From: Prorocentrum cordatum
Taxonomy: Eukaryota > Sar > Dinophyceae > Prorocentrales > Prorocentraceae
DNA length: 64,000 nucleotides
NCBI GenBank assembly: GCA_963575745.1
Contig: CAUYUJ010015021.1
Span: 296,362-360,361 of the forward strand
Direction: 5' to 3'
Shown: positions 50,820 to 61,510 of the stretch, piece by piece
How the letters are laid out: each line of letters opens with the position of its first letter
How positions within the stretch are numbered: the first letter of the stretch is position 1
The notes under the pieces: model-generated
What the model was told of the DNA's origin: nothing
Databases searched by the model: none
What the model saw: the letters and a program-made list of their open reading frames with translations, nothing else
Position numbers and translations under genes: made by a program

Positions 50820-51800
50820 AGCAGGGCTGGTGATTGGGCGCCCGAAAAAGGGAGCCGCCAGAGTTGGTCCAATTGTTCCGTTTGCGCCAAGCTGGCGGTG
50901 GTGTCTCAGACGGTGGTTGGTTGGGCTCTCCACTGCTCCCTTGAAAAGTTCCAGTCTCGCCGCGTTAAAGCAGTCCTGGCACTTGGGCATCCCAAGGGAG
51001 AGCCACCTGGAGGTGGTTCATATCCTCGTTCGCGCCCAGACCACTGGGATGTAGCAGGCGCCTTGCCTGTTTCGGCGCCCCTGCATCCTTTCGCTTGCGA
51101 GCCCCATTGCCACCGCCGCGTAGCAGGCATTGAATTTGGGCTCATTCATGGGGATGCCACCAAGGGGGGTGACACTTGCCCGTTTGCGCCCAGCTTGTGA
51201 GCATGTCTCTGGCGATGTCCTCGCTGGGTGGGCCAGACCCCATCCTTCTGAGAGGTCCATGATCACGGCGACACAGTAGGCGTGGCTTTGGGGCATTCCC
51301 AGTTTGATCCGCCAGTGAGGGGACCTTTGCGAGTTCGCGGCCAGATTGTGTAAATGGCGGGAGATCTCGAGTGAATCCGCTCGTCTGGCGCCCCGGGCCT
51401 TTCAATCTTGAAAGCCTCAGGACCACTACGAGAAGACAGGATTGTTGAGATGCCTCGAGCGGTTCCCTGGTTTTGGCACCCCCGATTCATCTCCATTCAG
51501 AACCGCGTGATCAGGATGCAGTACAGTCAACCCGCATGGTAAGGATGGGCAACAGCGTTCCCAAGGGTACTCTTGCATCCTTTCCTCCTCGACTCGTCCT
51601 TGGCCACCTTCGTTTGCCGCGCCTGGCTCGAGAAGCTTCGAAACGGCTCTCCAATGCCCTTTGCATCCTTCTCGCGTATCCTTATGATGCGGGTTGTCTG
51701 CACCCGTGCCACGTTTGCAACCCAAGGGGGAGCCGCCGTGCGGCGTCGCACTTGCCAATTGGCGCCAAGGGGCCTCGCAAGGGAATCGCTGGGTGAGGCA
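50820..51800 (+). repeat. Diverged repeats with GTTTGCGCCCAGCTTG
   Basis: Phrases such as GGGCATCCCAAGGGAGAGCC...TTCGCGCCCAG, GGGATGCCACCAAGGGGGG...GTTTGCGCCCAGCTTG and GGGCATTCCCAG...GAGTTCGCGGCCAG recur at irregular 130 to 170-bp spacing, with looser versions at 50850 and 51725. The copies are too diverged for a confident consensus. Confidence 0.45.
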
Positions 51801-54540
51801 CTCCCGTCCCCCAGTCGCTGCAGAGCCCCAGGATCATCCCAGCGCCACAGGCGCTGCATTTGGGCGCGCTCAGCCGCCGCAGGCCAGGGTGCTCACGCAG
51901 ACAATCGCAGGCGGACGTGCCAGGCAGTGCGATGCACACATGGAGACCTCGGCGTCGAGTACTCATTACAACGCGTCCCGGGCTGGGTCCCGTGGCACTG
52001 TTCCCAGCCGTCCCCGTTCGCCAGCTGCCGCTGGTTTCGGTCCTGTCCCTGACTTGCCCCTCCTCACGCTCCCTTCTCCAGTGCCATGCAGCTGCTTTGC
52101 CTACAACGCAGTTTCATCACACGTTATCGCCGTCATGGTTGATTCAGGTATCGAGCTGGTGCCGTGGCCCTTGTCGTTGATGAGTTTTGCGCGTGGCTTC
52201 TGCAGAAGAACTCCGCAGCGGGGGTACAGTAGGTTCGCGTCGCGTCGACGCGGCGGCGACCACGTCGCAGGCGTTCAAGGTCGATCGCCACCGGTGGCCC
52301 TGAATGGACCGACCTCGAACGATCCGCCAGCCGTCACGACACAAACCTGCCCGCCTGGCAGCTCCGATGCACGCCTGGCAGCGCGAGCACAACTTCTGCA
52401 TTCTGCTGGCCATTGGGGTCGTGGTGATGCTGGCCAGGGTTGAAGTCGGGCATACCCCTCTACAGGAGGAATATGCAAACATAGTCCAAACACCGTCTGG
52501 GGACGATTTTCCGACTAGGTTTGGCCGTTTTTGGATACGTCCTGGCATTCTGAATGTTTCATCGACAATCCGTCTGTAGGAGGACGTGCGCGACCTGAGC
52601 CAAGGTGGGTGGCGCTGTGTGGGCCGCCGCGCGGCAGTGCCCTGGTGGAAGTCGTGCCCGTGGCCCGTCTGCCAGGGCTGCGGACCACGACCTCAGAAGC
52701 CGGGCGCAGGCTGGGAAACCCGTGGCTGCCAAAACAGAGCTCCGAGAAATTCTTGGTTTTCTTCCGGGAAGCATGCAGCCCGTTTACTATTTCGTGCGCC
52801 GAGCTTGATTCCGGGAATATGTTTTTTCTTCGGGGAAGGCCGTTTTAGCAGCTACGGATTTGCCAGCCCTCGCCCAGCTTCCAAGTGTCAGTGGCAGTGG
52901 CCATGCGCTGATCGATGTTGGGTCGTTCCGGAAGGAAGCGCGGGGCGCGAAAGGTCAAGGTCGAGGTCAAGCCTGTTTGCCCGCGAAGGGGCGGCCGCTT
53001 AGGGCACAGGCGGGTGACAACTAGCAGACGCTCATGTGGTGAAGAAAATGTCCTGTCGTACAATTTCAATGAATGTGGGTCTTTGGCTGCTGCTGTCCAG
53101 TCGCCGATCCCGTCGCGCGCCGCGCAACAGTGGTATAATCCAGTCCGCACGCACGCCCCGTCAGATACGGGTCGACGTTCGCGTGGCGGTGCTCCGACGT
53201 AACTCCGATGTACATACGACGCTCCGACGTGCACCCAGCGTACATCCGACGTGCATCCGACGTAGATTGGGTCGCAAGTTGCCGCGCGAGGCCTCCAGGA
53301 TTTTCCTCGGACCACAACAGTCAAACCGCACGGTCAGGATATGGGCCACCTTCCCAAGGGGCACCCCTTGCATTCTTGCCTCCTCGGTTCATCCTCGGCC
53401 ACTCTTGCTGGCAGCGCCCCGCTCGGCACTTCCGATGCCATTCGCATCCTTACTGTGCAGCCTTCCTACACGGGCCAACTGCACACTGGTGTCATTCGGT
53501 GGCACGCCGCGGGGGGAAGTGAGAGAAGTCGGGCCTTCCCGTAATTCGGCGGGGCCTATCAGAAATCCTCGGGCCGTTTGGGGAGTCCTCCCGTGGCCTC
53601 GCATGAGGCTCAGAGAGCTCCTCGGCAGGGGCCTTGCCGACCTTCCTGAGAAGGCCCGCCCCCTCTGCCTCCCCCCCGGGCAGGGCCGCCTGCGATCCGA
53701 GTCTATGCGATTCGATTGGCCGGCTGGGCCCGCGATTCCGAATCGATTCGATGTGGTTCGACTCCATGCTTCAGGAGGAAAAAAACACACAGACACAATT
53801 AATCCTCGATTTCCCAGAAAATATGGGAAAATATGGGAAGTGGGGGGGAAGACAGAAACCCAGAAAATATAGGAAAATATGGGGAATAGTTTTATTTGTG
53901 TGTATTTTTTTTTGTGTCCTGGGGCCCCTTCAATGCTGTCGGCCAGGGCCACTCAGAGCCCGGCGCGGTGATGCCTTTTCGATCCGACAGAGGACCATCC
54001 ACTGGCGATCCGATCCGTTCCCGCTCCGATCCGATCTTGCGATTCGATGCGGCTCGGGCCTGCAGGGAGCATCGCCGACGGAGACGGCCGCGAGGAGCCC
54101 TCGCGGTGAAAAGCGGTGGTTGCCGCGGCCGCCTGGCACCTTGGCGCCGTTGGCGTCTGTGCAGGGCGGCCAGCCTCGATCGGGCGCCGGCTGGAGGCGG
54201 GGCGGCGAATCCCAGAGATCAATGGTCAACAATAGTATGGGGACGATTTTGTGATTATTTTTGAGCATTTCACTACTATGCTTAATTTTCCTGTCAAGAA
54301 CTGCCTGTAGGAGGACATGCCCGACCTAAGCCTAGAGATCAGTGGGCCGCTTGTGCGTCAACCGGCGGCCACCAAACGGCATGGTGACCCCACCGTGCGG
54401 TGAGTCAGTGGGTATTCAGGGCGACCGCTCGGTTTTAGGACCCTGGGCGACACCGCGCGGGGACTGACCGTGCGGCGAGATATGCGTGGGCTCCTAGGTC
54501 GCCACGTGGTCTTGGAAACCCCGAAGCAAGGCCGCCCGCC
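51801..54540. other. No gene recognised; one CTTCTGAGAAG-family copy at 53515-53660
   Basis: Long frames (up to ~280 residues) on both strands overlap and lack motifs. Local features: CCCCTCTACAGGAGG at about 52455 (also near 7355), CCGACGTxxxTCCGACGTxCAT repeats at 53195-53265, ATATGGGAAAATATGGGAA at 53820-53885, and a dispersed-family copy at 53515-53660. Confidence 0.35.
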
Positions 54541-54870
54541 TCCCTCTCTGGCTCCTGTCATCCTCCTATATGCTCTATGCTCTATCCTCCTCCTCCTCCA
54601 TGCTCTATCCTCCTCCTCTATCTATCCTGTCATCTCTCTCTCCTCCTCTATGCTCTATCCTCCTGTATGCTCTATCCCCATCCCTCTCTCCTCCTCTCTG
54701 GCTCCTATCATCCCTCTATGCTCTATCCTCGTCCTCCTCCTCCTCCTCCTCCTCCTCCTCCTCCTCCTCCTCCACCTCCTCTATGCTCTATCCTCCTCCT
54801 CCTCTATCCTGTCATCCCTCTCTCCTCCTCTATGCTCCATCCTCCTCCTCCTCCTCCTCCTCCTCCGTGC
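54540..54870 (+). repeat. CTATGCTCTATCCTCCTCC repeats with TCC tract
   Basis: ATGCTCTATCCTCCTC units repeat about ten times, and a pure (CTC)n run lies at 54728-54775. A second TCC run follows at 54842-54868. Confidence 0.85.
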
Positions 54871-55229
54871 CCTGAGGCTCCCTCCATGCCCCGTCGGCGG
54901 CGCTGGGCCGTGCAGGCGCTGATGACGAGAGACGAGCGTTCCCCCCAGCTCGTCGTTCGCTCCTCCCCCTCCTTCTCCTCCTCATCCTCCTCCTTCTTCT
55001 CCTCCATACCTTGTCCTTATACATAACTTCTCCCTGTCGCACCCCGAAGCCACTTGTTAGGACGACCCAGGCGTTTCACCTGACACTTCCTCACCATTCA
55101 TGACCATGAAGCTTAAACGCTTGCAACAACTTCACAGATGGAGGGCGGGTGGTTTTCAAAATTCTAGACGCTTCGCGTATCCCCACCAGCCCGTCCAGAA
55201 ACGACGCCCAGGCGAGTAGAGGGTCGTCC

Positions 55230-55405
55230 TGAGGGGCTGTTCGGCGTCTTGGGTGCCTCGGGGTGGCCTCTGTGGGCCGTTCGGGATCCTCTGTGGGGGC
55301 CTCCTGGGGGCCTCTTGGGGCCTCTTGGGGCCATCTTGGGGCCTTTGGGGGCCTCCTGGGCGCTTCTTGGGGCCATCTGTGCCCCCTCAGGAGGCCAACA
55401 TGGGG
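55230..55405 (+). repeat. GGCCTC(C/T)TGGGG tandem repeats
   Basis: Degenerate 11 to 13-bp units CCTCTTGGGGCC and CCTCCTGGGGG; the same type occurs at 55795-55960, 19890-20000 and 22620-22760. Confidence 0.8.
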
Positions 55406-55429
55406 CCAACATCTCAGTAAAATCAATGA

Positions 55430-55620
55430 GTTTGGCTTCCTCGCCGAGGCCGTTTTGGACGCTCTGACCGCTCGCGGCCCCCCCCGTCCAGGTCCACGGC
55501 GAGGGGGTAGGGGGAGGGGTAAACCCCTCCCCGAAGGGAAAGAGGGAGGGGTGGAAGAGGAAACGCCTTAAACCACCGACGCCCAGAGGGCTGGTGGGAT
55601 TGCCTCGATCAGGGAAGTGG
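55430..55620 (+). repeat. ~180-bp direct duplication, copy 1
   Basis: Matches 56040-56215: TTTGGCTTCCTCGCCGAGGC, CGTTTTGGACGCTCTGACCG, GGGAGGGGTAAACCCCTCCC (a perfect palindrome) and GACGCCCAGAGGGCTGGTGG. Confidence 0.9.
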
Positions 55621-55794
55621 ACAGCACACAGAGGAAGCCAGTATGAGACATCTTGGGATTTCTTGAGCCATCTTGGAGGTCATGTTGGGCTCTCCGAGGC
55701 GCTCTTGGAGTCATCTTAATCAGTGCCCCCCCCCAAGAGGCCAACATGTGGCTAAAACCTTAGTGCAAACAATGGTTTGACATTATCGCCGAGG

Positions 55795-55965
55795 CCTCTG
55801 GGAGCACCTTGGGTGCCTCTGGGGGGTCTCTTGGGGCCTCTTGGGGGTCTCTTGGGGGCCTCCTGGGGGCCTCGTGGGGGGCCTCTTGGGGCCATCTTGG
55901 GGCCATTCTGCGGCCTCTTGGGGCATCCTGGGGGCCTCTTGCGGCCATCGTGGAGGAAATCGATA
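55795..55965 (+). repeat. GGCCTC(C/T)TGGGG tandem repeats, second block
   Basis: Same units as at 55230-55405. Together with the ~180-bp duplications this makes a larger repeating arrangement of roughly 610 bp. Confidence 0.8.
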
Positions 55966-56039
55966 AAAGAAGAGGGGAGCGTTAATTAGCGTTGCCCCCT
56001 CAGAAGGCCAAAATGGGGCCCGAACTATAGTAAATCAAT

Positions 56040-56215
56040 GATTTTGGCTTCCTCGCCGAGGCCGTTTTGGACGCTCTGACCGTTCCCCGCCCCTCCTGTC
56101 CAGGTCAGTGGGGAGGGGGTAGGGGGAGGGGTAAACCCCTCCCCGAAGGGGAAGAGGGAGGGGTGGAAGAGGAAACGCCCTAAACCACCGACGCCCAGAG
56201 GGCTGGTGGGATATG
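56040..56215 (+). repeat. ~180-bp direct duplication, copy 2
   Basis: Second copy of 55430-55620, with the palindrome retained. The ~84-bp array begins immediately after it. Confidence 0.9.
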
Positions 56216-56600
56216 CTCTCGCCTTAGCGCGGCGCACATTCGTTTGAACAAATTGCAAGAGCTTCACGGATTGAGGGAGGGTCGTTTTCAAACTGTGGTT
56301 GTCGCCTTAGCGCGGCACACAACCGTTTGAATAGTTGCAAGAGTTTGGCTGGTTGAGGGCGGGTGGTTTTCAAAAAGTGGCTCTCGCTTTGGCGCGGCGC
56401 ACATTCATTTGGAAGAAGTGCAAGGGCTTCGCGGATTGAGGGCGGGTCGTTTTCAAAATGTGGTTCTCGCTTTAGCGCGGCGCACATTCGCTTTCAAAGT
56501 GTGCAAGGGCTTCACGGATTGAGGGCGGGTCGTTTTCAGAATGTGGCTCTCGCTTTAGCGCCGCGCACATTCGTCCTAAAGAGGTGCAAGCATTTCACGG
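56216..56600 (+). repeat. ~84-bp tandem array, 4 to 5 units
   Basis: Units contain CTCGC(C/T)TTAGCGCGGCGCAC, ATTCGTTT, GTGCAAGGGCTTCACGG and ATTGAGGGCGGGTCGTTTTC. Starts are near 56217, 56300, 56384, 56469 and 56552. A single related unit in similar wording (GCAACAACTTCACAGATGGAGGGCGGGTGG) stands alone at 55123. Confidence 0.9.
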
Positions 56601-56929
56601 ACTCCCTTCGTCAACGTGCCAGAACTTGTGTTTGAGAACGGGTTCAGGGCTATGCGGGCGCAACAGTTACGTTGGTTCTCTGTGCTGAAGTCCCAGGAAT
56701 GGCGTTCTGGCACGACGCAGGGGCGTCAAGACGCAACGGTCAGGTTGATCCGTGGCGTTGGGATCCCGAGAACAATGTGCTGACATGTTTCAGAGTCTTC
56801 CAACGGGTGTCTTCCAACGAGGCAGTTCCACTAATGGAAGCGAACGTTTGTAAGGGGCCTACGAAGAGGCAGCTTGGAGGGAGGGTGTACTCCAACATCG
56901 TTGATGACTCTTGGGTTTGCACTGGTCCT

Positions 56930-56970
56930 CGTCCTCCTCCTCCTCCTCCTCCTCCTCCTCCTCCTCCGCC
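56930..56970 (+). repeat. TCC microsatellite
   Basis: (TCC)n of about 35 bp. Confidence 0.9.
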
Positions 56971-57237
56971 CTCGTGTGTCATCCCCCCCGAGCGGAGGCG
57001 CCCCGCGACGGCTCGGGCCTGAAGGTGGAGATAGGCGGCAAAATCTACAGCGCGACGGTGGTCGCCTCCGAGTTCGACGCCTTCCAGACGCCCAGCCCCA
57101 CCCCACGGGCGGACGACGACCGCAGCGAGGCGCCAGGAGGGGGGGCGTAAAGCGGCCTTGGCCCTGGGCGGGTGCAGCGGCGCGGTGGCGGGTTCAGCGA
57201 CAGCTTGCCTCGTCTATCGGCGGCGAGCCCCAGGGAA

Positions 57238-57535
57238 ACGAGGAGGAGGGGGACGGGGAGGAGAAGGAGGAGGAGGAGGAGAAGGAGGAGGAGGAGGAGG
57301 GGGAGGAGCAGAGGGAGGAGGAGGAGCAGGAGGAGGAGGCGTAGGCGAAGGAGGAGGAGGAGGCGGAGGAGGAGGTGGAGGAGGTGGAGAGGAGGAGGAG
57401 GAGGAGGAGGGATGGAGGAGGAGGATGGAGGAGGAGGAGGAGGAGGAGGAGGAAGAGGAGGTAGGAGGAGGAGGAGGATAGAGGAGGAGGAGGAGGAGGA
57501 GGAGGAGGAGGAGGATAGAGGATGAGGAGGAGGAG
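57238..57535 (-). repeat. GGA microsatellite, downstream flank of the minus-strand gene
   Basis: Long (GAG)n on the + strand with several GATGGAG and GATAGAG units. In the gene's orientation it is a TCC tract about 310 bp beyond the stop codon. Confidence 0.9.
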
Positions 57536-57848
57536 GACGCTTACATGGCGAATGAGGGAGGCTAAGGGTTGGTCGACCCGACCCTAACCCAAAACCTCGT
57601 GGCACAGAGTCACCTCATGGATCGAGTCGCAACGAGATCGGCTCGCAGCGACGACCGGGATGCACCGTGGCACCGCGATCTCTTCCGTGAGAAATCCGAC
57701 GACTTTCTGAGGCCATCACGACGCTCCATTCGACCAGGCAAGCATCAGCGACTGGCTCGTTTTCCTGATCGCACAACTCTATTCGATTGCAGCCTGCGAC
57801 CTTCACACAGGCAGCAAACATTCATTCCGACGACCCTCAGGGGGCCTG

Positions 57849-58979
57849 TCAAACAGACACTTCACAGCACAGAGCATCACCGAACGCATCAACTGCAAGG
57901 CGCCTCCATAACTTATGCCTGAAATTGTTGAATTTATTCTTGCAAAGCGACCTCGCACAGAAAGGTGCACAATCTACTCTGACTGACATTTTGAAGTTAG
58001 CCTCGACTCTTACTTCTCTGGCTCCATCTCCTGACAGGAATAGTTGGTACACTTTTTCGAGTTCGGCGTCTTTGTCGCAAGCGCCGGACGGGTCCCAGTT
58101 CTCACCGACGAGACAGAGCCAGCGGGGATTCTTCTCCATGGGCTCCTCGACGCACTTGTCGATCGCTTTCTCGGCAGACGGCGGCAAGCTCGGCGCTCCA
58201 GGGGGCACCTCCGTGTCGCCATCCTCGCAGTGCACCAGCTCGTACCGTATGCTTCCTTCAAAGAAATTGCCTAACATCTTCGCCTCCCGCACATACTGCT
58301 TATCCTCGAAGGTGGTGCTGCACACGAGGGCCGACTGCTCCGTGGCCTCCTCGCCGCACGGGTCGACGACCTCCTTATCGGCGGGCTCAGGAGTCTCGCA
58401 GGCGGTGTCGCTCAGCTCCTCGTTGTCGCTGGGCGGGTACATGTCGGGAAACTGCTTGTCGATGCACACCAAGCTCTCGAAGGTGATGTCGCTTAGCCCC
58501 TTGTTCTCATTGCTGGGCGGGCCGTCTAGGCTGTCCACACTGGGGGGTGAGATGATCGCGTCCATCTCAGCCATCGTGTGGACAGTGCCCCCGCCATCAG
58601 TCGGTGTCTGGATGGCCTCGCTCTCCTCGCATTGGTTGTTCAGCATGGCGAGGCTCAGCTTGTCGATGGGAGCCTGTCTCTCGAAGGTGGTGTCGAACAG
58701 CTCCACGCTGTCCGCGTTGGACAAGGCGTCCACGAGGGTGCGGGCGCCGATAAGCTCCTCCATCGTGCTGGCGTCTGCTGCCTCAGCCGCCTGGCTGCGC
58801 TCCAGCGTTCCACGGAGCGCCGCAGCCACGACCACCTTCAGGCGATCCTGCGCGACCAGCATGGGAGGCGCCGCAGTGTGAGTGACGGCGGTGTGCTCCT
58901 CCATCTCCACGGCGCGCTCCTTCAGAAAGGCGTCCTCGGACTTGACGCCCTCGTGCGGCACTGTGTTGCAGGCCTCCAT
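57849..58979 (-). CDS. Acidic hypothetical protein with internal (S/F)D-T-TFE repeats
   Basis: The frame is open from the TCC tract upstream; the first ATG is at 58979, giving 376 residues. The sequence is acidic and not low-complexity. Four imperfect motifs recur: LFDTTFERQAPIDKLSLAM, LSDITFESLVCIDKQFPDM, LSDTACETPEPADKEVVD and VCSTTFEDKQYVRE. The C-terminal part (FFEGSIRYELVHCEDGDTE, NPRWLCLVGENWDPSGACD, RSLCKNKFNNFRHKLWRRL) looks folded and contains several Cys. There is no signal peptide or membrane segment. I do not recognise the family. Balanced composition and codon-like texture favour a real gene, whereas other long frames in this region are triplet artefacts. It may be intact or a retrocopy. 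Confidence 0.5.
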   Translation of the reverse strand: MEACNTVPHEGVKSEDAFLKERAVEMEEHTAVTHTAAPPMLVAQDRLKVVVAAALRGTLERSQAAEAADASTMEELIGARTLVDALSNADSVELFDTTFERQAPIDKLSLAMLNNQCEESEAIQTPTDGGGTVHTMAEMDAIISPPSVDSLDGPPSNENKGLSDITFESLVCIDKQFPDMYPPSDNEELSDTACETPEPADKEVVDPCGEEATEQSALVCSTTFEDKQYVREAKMLGNFFEGSIRYELVHCEDGDTEVPPGAPSLPPSAEKAIDKCVEEPMEKNPRWLCLVGENWDPSGACDKDAELEKVYQLFLSGDGAREVRVEANFKMSVRVDCAPFCARSLCKNKFNNFRHKLWRRLAVDAFGDALCCEVSV

Positions 58980-59215
58980 CGAGACCGACTCCCCGAGGCC
59001 CGGCGGGCCGCCGAGCGCCAGAGACTCCGCCAGTTTGCAGCGGGCCCGCTGGATAGGGCGAGCGTGCGTGGCGCGGGTGCGCGCACGCCCGTGCGCGCTG
59101 CACGAGGCGCCGAGGCCAGCTGCCTGCAGCTGCAGGGCTTCGTGCGCGAGAGGTCTGACGTGAGCGGCACACGGTGCCGAGCGGAGGCAGGGCCAAGCTC
59201 GGGCCAAGACGAGTC

Positions 59216-59224
59216 CTTGAGCCA
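59216..59224 (-). other. Truncated SL remnant (9 nt)
   Basis: On the minus strand TGGCTCAAG, the last nine bases of the SL, abuts the TCC tract and precedes the minus-strand gene. Nine bases alone are weak evidence; the position at the tract boundary is what makes it notable. Confidence 0.4.
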
Positions 59225-59760
59225 GGAGGAGGAGGAGGAGGAGGAGGAGGAGGAGGAGGAGGAGGAGGAGGAGGAGGAGGAGGAGGAGGAGAGAGGATAG
59301 AGGTGGAAGATGAGGCGGACAGAAGATAGAGGAGAAGGCCCGAAGGCGGACGGGTGCAAGCCGAGTCGGAGGAGGAAGAGGAGGGAGGAGGAGGAGGAGG
59401 GAGGAGGAGGAGGAGGAGAAGGAGGAGCAGGAGTAGGTGGAAAGATGAGGCGGACAGAAGATAGAGGAAAGGCCCGAAGGCGGACGGGTGCAAGCCGAGT
59501 CGGAGAAGGAAGAGGAGGAGGAGGAGGAGGAGGAGGAGGAGGAGGAGGAGCAGGAGTAGGAGGAGGAGAAGGAGGAGGACCGCGGAGGAGGACAGACGAT
59601 GAGGAGGACAGGGGAGGCGGAGGAGGAGGAGGAGGAGGAGGAGGAGGAGGAGGAGGACGAGGAGCAAGAGGAACACTGAGGAGGAGGAGGAGCAGGAGGA
59701 GGAGGAGGAGGAGGAGGAGGAGGAGGAGGAGAGGAGCAGAGGAGGACGAGGAGGAGGAAT
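59225..59760 (-). repeat. GGA microsatellite with a duplicated spacer
   Basis: Long (GAG)n on the + strand. Within it a ~60-bp spacer (GATGAGGCGGACAGAAGATA...GGCCCGAAGGCGGACGGGTG, CAAGCCGAGTCGGAG) occurs at about 59310-59370 and 59445-59505, and a partial third version at about 59580. Confidence 0.9.
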
Positions 59761-59779
59761 AATCAGATTCAGAATCTCC

Positions 59780-59960
59780 AAACTCGGCGGCGCGCCCAGG
59801 TGTGAGGGCAGATAGGGCGGCCTTCTGAGAAACCTGAAGACGCAGCTGGCTCTCGGAAGGCTGGAGGTCTTCTGAGAAGACCCGCCGCCTTCTGAGAAGG
59901 GCTGCCCCCTGTCTTTCCCCCCCCCCCCAGGCGCGCCGCCGAGTTCCATTCTCCTTCTTC
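59780..59960. repeat. CTTCTGAGAAG dispersed family, copy at 59.8 kb
   Basis: CGGCCTTCTGAGAAACC, GGTCTTCTGAGAAGACC and CGCCTTCTGAGAAGGGC at roughly 45-bp spacing; the best-preserved member. Confidence 0.7.
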
Positions 59961-61380
59961 TTTCTGGGGGCACCGCCAGGCGGGAGGTTTGCGGAAGTTT
60001 CCGAGTCCCGGTGTGGTCTCCAGCAGTTGTGCCTCGCCGAGGGTGCTCGGGGCTGCCCAGGTTGCCCGGAACGGCCGTCGGAGAGCCGAGGTTTGGCCCG
60101 GAAGCGAGACGACGGCGACCATTGAGGCGGGCACGCTGCAGCGGGGGCAGCGACCCACAGTCTTTCCAGCCTCGAACGTATCCCTATCCCCAAGATTGAC
60201 ACGCCCAAAGGCGATGACAATCTTAGGGGTTCGCCCTCGAAGAAAAAAAAAATAAGGGAATCCCTAATATTGGCATCGTGATGAGGAGATGCCCGACATA
60301 GTGATAGGGATATGTTCCAGGCTGGTAAATAGTCGCCCAATCATGGCCGGCAGCGCGGCATCGCTCGGACGTGTGTCTGTTCTTTCGTGTGGGACCATGG
60401 AGGAGCAGCCTGTCTCATGTGACGGGCAAACAACACACGCACGGAGCCGAAGAGTGCACGGGGAGTGGACGTCCGAGCGATGGCAGGGTACGGGTCAGGT
60501 TTTTCCGCCCCGCCCACGATCGCGCGGACATCGCTGTCGGGGGCCCACTGCCGAGCCGTCGGCGACGTGTCGCCGATGCCAGGTCGATGCTTCCCCCTCC
60601 TCAGCTGGTCCAGCCCTGCCGCTGCTCCTCAGAGGGCCCAGACCGCCGTCGTCAATTTGTTGTTGTTGTTCCGCGGCGTGTACCCTCACAGGCCTCTTGC
60701 TCTTCGCTTTATTCGTCGTTTCGCCCCCTCCTGCTTCGCCCGCGGTGCCGTCCGTGTAGCGCTGGCTCGGCGTAGCGGCCCCTTCCTTTTTCCGCGCGAC
60801 CTTACGACGCCGCGCAGGTCTCCGCTCGCGGTCGCGACCAAACACAAACCCTCAGAGGTGTGGATCCCTTCCCGGGAATGGCTTCTCCTCCCGAGTCGTG
60901 CTCTGAAGGCCCCAGAGGGCCGTGCGAGGGCCCCACAGGGTCCGAAAACGACAGAAGCCGTCCGCCGTGCTTGCTTCACTATTCGAGGGGGTCCGCGGCC
61001 ATCGAATCTCGCCCCTCGAACAGGATTGGCTTGAATGGCAGCAGAAACGGCAGGCGCGGGTCGTGTTCTTCCCGGGTCGATTTCTAACCGTCCCAGGGCC
61101 GAACGAGTGCCCCCCGAAGGCCCCTCGTCTTCTGCCGCCTCCTCGTTCATCGAAAGGGACTGGCTGGATTGCAGCAGTAACAGCGACACAAAACGCGGGC
61201 CGTCGGATTGCCGGTGGTACTGATGACGTGAGGTCCCCGATGTGCGTTGCCCCGCTCGGCCTGTGCTGGCCCTCGTTGCCCCGCCTGCGTCGGGTTGGCG
61301 GGCTTCGGTGGGCAAGCACACGCTGGCGCTAACGATCCAGTCCTCTCAGATGGGGTCGGGGTGGGTGGGGTCGGCGGGTC
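59961..61380. other. No gene recognised
   Basis: GC-rich, non-repetitive except a small GCCGATG cluster at 60550-60590 belonging to the palindrome family. No frame is convincing. Confidence 0.35.
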
Positions 61381-61510
61381 GCTCCACATCGACCATGCAT
61401 CGCAGATGCATCGGCGATGCGGCTCGATGTGGAGCCGATTCTCTCCACGCCGACGTCGCCGATACATCGTCGACGTCGCCGAGGCATCGGTGATGTGTCG
61501 ACGAGGCGGT
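61380..61510 (+). repeat. GATGCATCG palindrome family, copy at 61.4 kb
   Basis: ATGCATCGCAGATGCATCGG, GCGGCTCGATGTGGAGCCGA, TTCTCTCCACGCCGACGTCG and further CATCG-type palindromes, colinear with 6165-6285. Confidence 0.8.

Larger units (their letters stand above)
57540..59224 (-). mobile_element. Candidate SL-tagged retrocopy in a GGA/TCC microsatellite
   Basis: On the minus strand the order is TCC tract (59760 to 59225), TGGCTCAAG, 240-nt leader, open frame, ~310 nt, TCC tract (57535 to 57238). This mirrors elements 1 and 2, including orientation: the sense strand is the TCC strand. The SL remnant is short, the edges are simple repeats that hide any target-site duplication, and no reverse transcriptase is encoded. 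It would therefore be a processed gene copy mobilised in trans. The idea is inference from layout. Confidence 0.45.

Noticed and set aside
51694-52443. 249-residue + strand frame as a gene
   Set aside because: Starts at a plausible position, but composition is GC-driven, no motif is visible and opposite-strand frames are equally long.
57045-57605. Leu/Pro-rich and Glu/Gly-rich frames over the GGA tract downstream of the minus-strand gene
   Set aside because: Microsatellite artefacts; no link in frame to the gene.
58783-60340. Long Ser/Leu/Pro-rich minus-strand frames (396 and 472 residues)
   Set aside because: They are other phases of the minus-strand gene plus the GGA tract; the gene's own frame has the balanced composition.
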